Assembly: GCF_014648055.1 (NCBI RefSeq)
Contig: NZ_BMQJ01000008.1
Location: forward strand, 152,751 to 216,750
Source of the DNA: Streptosporangium pseudovulgare
Lineage (GTDB): Bacteria; Actinomycetota; Actinomycetes; Streptosporangiales; Streptosporangiaceae
Length of the DNA stretch: 64,000 nt
Reading direction: 5' to 3'
This document shows, one piece after another, positions 63,308 through 64,000 of this stretch. The notes beneath the pieces were generated by a model, which was not told the DNA's origin, made no database searches, and saw only the letters and a program-made list of their open reading frames with translations. Position numbers and translations under genes: made by a program. The stretch's first letter is position 1, and every line of letters begins with the position of its first letter.

Positions 63308-64000
63308 TCAGGCCGCCTGACGGGCCGGCGGCCCGTCAGGTCTTACGCCCTCGACGCCGGCCGGGTCCAGACCAGCCCGGAGGAGCATCACGCGGGCGGA
63401 GTTCTTGTCCCTCGGGGAGACGGCTCCGCACGCGGTGCAGGTGTAGGTGCGTTCCGACAGCGGCAGGGCGTGCTTGGTTCTCGCTCCGCAGCCCGCGCAG
63501 TCCATGGTGGTGTGCGCGGGGTTGACCAGATGAACGGCCCGGCCGTGTTTGCGGGCCATCTCGATCAGGGCGTTCTTGGTGGCGCCGATCGCGCCGTCGG
63601 CGGCCTTGCGCGCCATCGTGGAGCGTGCCAGGAACTTCGGCGTGAAGTCCTCCACCGCCAGGACGTCGTGGTCGCGCACGACCTTCCTGGCCCACTTGCG
63701 GGCGGCGTCCTGCCGCTGCCGGGCGACCTTGCGATGCAGCTTCGCGGCCTGGCGGGCGGCCTGGCGATAACCCTTCGAGGCGGCCTGCCCGCGCTCCGGC
63801 TTTCGCCGCGCCATCGTCTTCTGATACCGCGCCGGTTTCGCCGCCGCGTTCCGCCCGTGCTGGGGGTGCGGCAGGTCGTGGGCGTCGCTGGTGGTGGTGG
63901 CGATCTCCCTGACGCCCCAGTCGACGCCGATCGCCCGCCCGGTGGCAGGCAACGCCTCGACACGCGCGGGCACGACGAAGGAGGCGTACCAGTGCCCGAC
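63308..64000 (-). CDS. tnpB: TnpB-like RNA-guided nuclease / IS605 OrfB, C-terminal part (5' end cut by window edge)
   Basis: 231 codons are visible and the frame stays open to 64000. RuvC motifs are complete: first Asp in RAIGVDWGVREIATTTSD, Glu in HDVLAVEDFTPKFLARSTMA, last Asp in SPRDKNSARVMLLRAGLDPA. The zinc ribbon has DCAGCGARTKHALPLSERTY, then TCTACGAVSP (C-x2-C...C-x2-C). Full-length TnpB is about 380-400 residues, so about 150 N-terminal residues lie outside. With the D-E-D triad kept it is potentially an active omega-RNA-guided nuclease. No premature stop is seen. Confidence 0.88.
   Translation of the reverse strand, partial: VGHWYASFVVPARVEALPATGRAIGVDWGVREIATTTSDAHDLPHPQHGRNAAAKPARYQKTMARRKPERGQAASKGYRQAARQAAKLHRKVARQRQDAARKWARKVVRDHDVLAVEDFTPKFLARSTMARKAADGAIGATKNALIEMARKHGRAVHLVNPAHTTMDCAGCGARTKHALPLSERTYTCTACGAVSPRDKNSARVMLLRAGLDPAGVEGVRPDGPPARQAA
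63316..63340. repeat. Perfect hairpin inside the 3' end of tnpB
   Basis: CCTGACGGGCC and GGCCCGTCAGG form an 11-bp perfect stem with loop GGC, within the last codons of tnpB. In TnpB elements the omega RNA overlaps the 3' end of tnpB, so this stem is a candidate scaffold stem. Confidence 0.6.

Larger units (their letters stand above)
63270..64000 (-). mobile_element. IS200/IS605-type element carrying tnpB (right end in window, left end outside)
   Basis: The right end is marked by the hairpin at 63279-63298, then tnpB runs leftward-coding from beyond 64000. On the tnpB strand the sequence after the hairpin reads GGGGGCAGTCAACAC; elements of this group often end in TCAA, so the boundary is placed at about 63270 with a few bases of uncertainty. 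No tnpA is visible. Confidence 0.65.

Overview
The window comes from a very GC-rich actinomycete. Codon third positions are almost all G or C, GTG and TTG starts are frequent, and many start and stop codons overlap as ATGA. The gene set (three tandem Ser/Thr kinases, a type VII secretion locus, EtfBA, an mnmA/cysteine desulfurase pair) fits a filamentous actinobacterium such as the Streptosporangiales; this placement is inference, since no rRNA is present. Left third (1-28 kb), mostly chromosomal housekeeping and small accessory genes: a truncated secreted cell-wall amidase; a glycogen-debranching-type glucosidase overlapping a GT4 glycosyltransferase; a toxin-antitoxin pair; a secreted I36-type inhibitor; an enoyl-CoA hydratase; a DHA2 MFS pump with a divergent TetR; a three-gene overlapping operon (coiled-coil protein, PP-loop ATPase, M55 D-aminopeptidase); a Tat-type flavin amine oxidase; a YbaK deacylase; three tandem membrane-anchored Ser/Thr kinases; etfBA; a HigBA-like pair; a TetR-MFS pair; a cysteine desulfurase and mnmA; and an MBL-fold hydrolase. 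Right half (28-63 kb), a type VII (ESX-like) secretion island: EccC, EccD and EccB core components, two canonical WXG100 proteins, a WXG100-transglycosylase fusion, several WXG100/PPE-like proteins with Pro/Gly-rich tails, and three YbaB/EbfC-like small proteins. EccE, mycosin and EccA are not in the window and may lie to the right. The centrepiece is one uninterrupted 13.5-kb gene (31244-44785) for a 4513-residue protein. From N to C it reads: a CpnT-like WXG100/membrane N-terminus; a low-complexity linker; one kinase-like domain with its key residues; four tandem modules of about 650-700 residues (duplicated degenerate kinase-like unit, ADP-ribosyltransferase-like unit without its catalytic Glu, and a unit with a fixed His...Cys dyad resembling caspase/C80 peptidases); and a C-terminal amidoligase-like domain. 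A small gene follows 4 bp later and is the natural immunity or partner candidate. At the right edge an IS200/IS605-type tnpB element abuts the last secretion-island gene, with its right-end hairpin a few bases past that gene's stop codon. Several operators, terminators and in-frame minisatellite repeats are also annotated. All family assignments come from motif reading; no database search was run.
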